Below are positions 4,577 through 5,121 of a DNA stretch of 5,121 bases, in pieces (the stretch's first letter is position 1; each line of letters begins with the position of its first letter). Location: positions 14,449-19,569 of the forward strand of contig DMPB01000103.1 in assembly GCA_003456175.1 (NCBI GenBank). The letters are read 5' to 3'. The stretch comes from Chitinophagaceae bacterium. Its GTDB lineage: Bacteria; Bacteroidota; Bacteroidia; Chitinophagales; Chitinophagaceae. A model generated the notes under the pieces. It saw only the letters and a list, made by a program, of their open reading frames with translations, made no database searches and was not told the origin of the DNA. The position numbers and the translations under genes are program-made.

Positions 4577-5121
4577 TTACAAGAGTAGGGCCGCGAGTAG
4601 ATAATCGGCTAAAAGAATCATAATACAACTCACAACCACTGATTTGGTACTAGCCCTGCCAATTTCTAGTGCACCACCTTCTACGTGATAGCCATAGTAT
4701 GCTGGTATACTGCTAATGATAAAAGCAAATGTGTAAGCTTTGCTGAGGGCAAAGAAAATGTTATAGGTTACGAGGTTTTGTCTTAACCCCATATCGTATA
4801 GGTTAGAGGTTAAAATGCCTGTTAAATCGCCTGCAACGCGGCCTCCTAAAATGGCAAGAAACATGCTAATTACTACTAAAAAAGGCACCATGATTAATGC
4901 TGCCATAATTTTGGGCATTATAAGATAGCTCTTGGTGTTGATGCCCATAATTTCAAGTGCATCAATTTGTTCGCTAACTCGCATGTTACCGAGCTCGCTG
5001 CCAATTTTACTACCAATAACGCCGGCAAGTACAACACTTAGTACTGTTGGACTTAATTCAAGAATTACGCTATCGCGTACAATTTGTGCAATGGTTTGTC
5101 GTGGTACTAATGGTGTAACCA
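4577..5121 (-). CDS. MlaE-type ABC transporter permease (5' end outside window)
   Basis: Inner-membrane permease of an Mla/MCE-type ABC transporter, the group that moves phospholipids or other hydrophobic molecules between inner and outer membranes. 180 codons of the C-terminal part are present and open to the window edge. Family marks are ELGNMRVSEQIDALEIMGI (42-60 of the fragment), matching the conserved MlaE coupling segment, and GGALEIGRASTKSVVVS (148-164). Hydrophobic segments near 70-92, 117-140 and 158-178 fit membrane helices. Compared with E. coli MlaE (260 residues) about 80 N-terminal residues should lie outside. The ATG at 4984 is internal to the family alignment and is not the start. 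The next gene downstream is a thioredoxin-like gene, not the ATPase (MlaF) often found after the permease, so its partners must lie elsewhere or upstream. Named by family only; the substrate is unknown. Confidence 0.93.
   Translation of the reverse strand, partial: VTPLVPRQTIAQIVRDSVILELSPTVLSVVLAGVIGSKIGSELGNMRVSEQIDALEIMGINTKSYLIMPKIMAALIMVPFLVVISMFLAILGGRVAGDLTGILTSNLYDMGLRQNLVTYNIFFALSKAYTFAFIISSIPAYYGYHVEGGALEIGRASTKSVVVSCIMILLADYLLAALLL

Noticed and set aside
1..5121. CRISPR arrays, tRNA or rRNA genes, transposase genes
   Set aside because: No regularly spaced repeats, no cloverleaf or rRNA-like sequence and no transposase motifs were seen on either strand.

Overview
The window looks like ordinary chromosomal DNA from a member of the Bacteroidota, most likely near the Chitinophagales. 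Three things point there. The ClpP protein carries a Bacteroidota-style N-terminal extension. Genes lack clear Shine-Dalgarno sequences. Upstream of upp there is a promoter of the Bacteroidota type (TTTG, 20-base spacer, TAGTTTTG). The lineage is inferred from protein character and promoter style, not from a marker gene.

Layout from left to right: (1) 1-1145, minus strand: two adjacent ClpP-family serine peptidase genes. The first in transcription order (453-1145) is complete and canonical. The second (1-436, cut by the window edge) has a divergent acidic, Gln-rich N-terminus but keeps Ser and His. (2) 1201-1225: a hairpin terminator separating the clpP pair from the upstream unit. (3) 1294-2177, minus strand: upp (uracil phosphoribosyltransferase) followed by a 58-residue helical small protein, probably one transcript from the promoter at 2238-2269. 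(4) 2280-3368, plus strand: anmK, a murein-recycling kinase, divergent from upp. (5) 3387-3869, minus strand: a DUF4442 hot-dog-fold protein, convergent with anmK. (6) 3870-4000: a short gap with a very strong GC-rich hairpin. (7) 4001-4492, minus strand: an exported thioredoxin-fold protein with a CIWC motif. (8) 4577-5121, minus strand: the C-terminal two thirds of an MlaE-type lipid ABC transporter permease, cut by the window edge.

The genes do not form one pathway. They are housekeeping functions: protein quality control, pyrimidine salvage, cell-wall recycling, periplasmic redox and outer-membrane lipid transport.

The most unusual signal is not a gene. The word CCTTACGGTAAATG occurs four times exactly (1271-1284 plus, 1499-1512 minus, 4444-4457 minus, 4518-4531 plus). 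Three of these share the 16-mer TACCTTACGGTAAATG. A fifth copy, in anmK, differs by one inserted A, and weaker relatives lie upstream of upp and clpP2. The copies lie in both orientations and in both coding and intergenic DNA, and the four exact ones fall into two inverted pairs. This is unlikely by chance and suggests a genome-wide repeated word, such as an uptake-sequence-like or protein-binding site, or a small repeat family.
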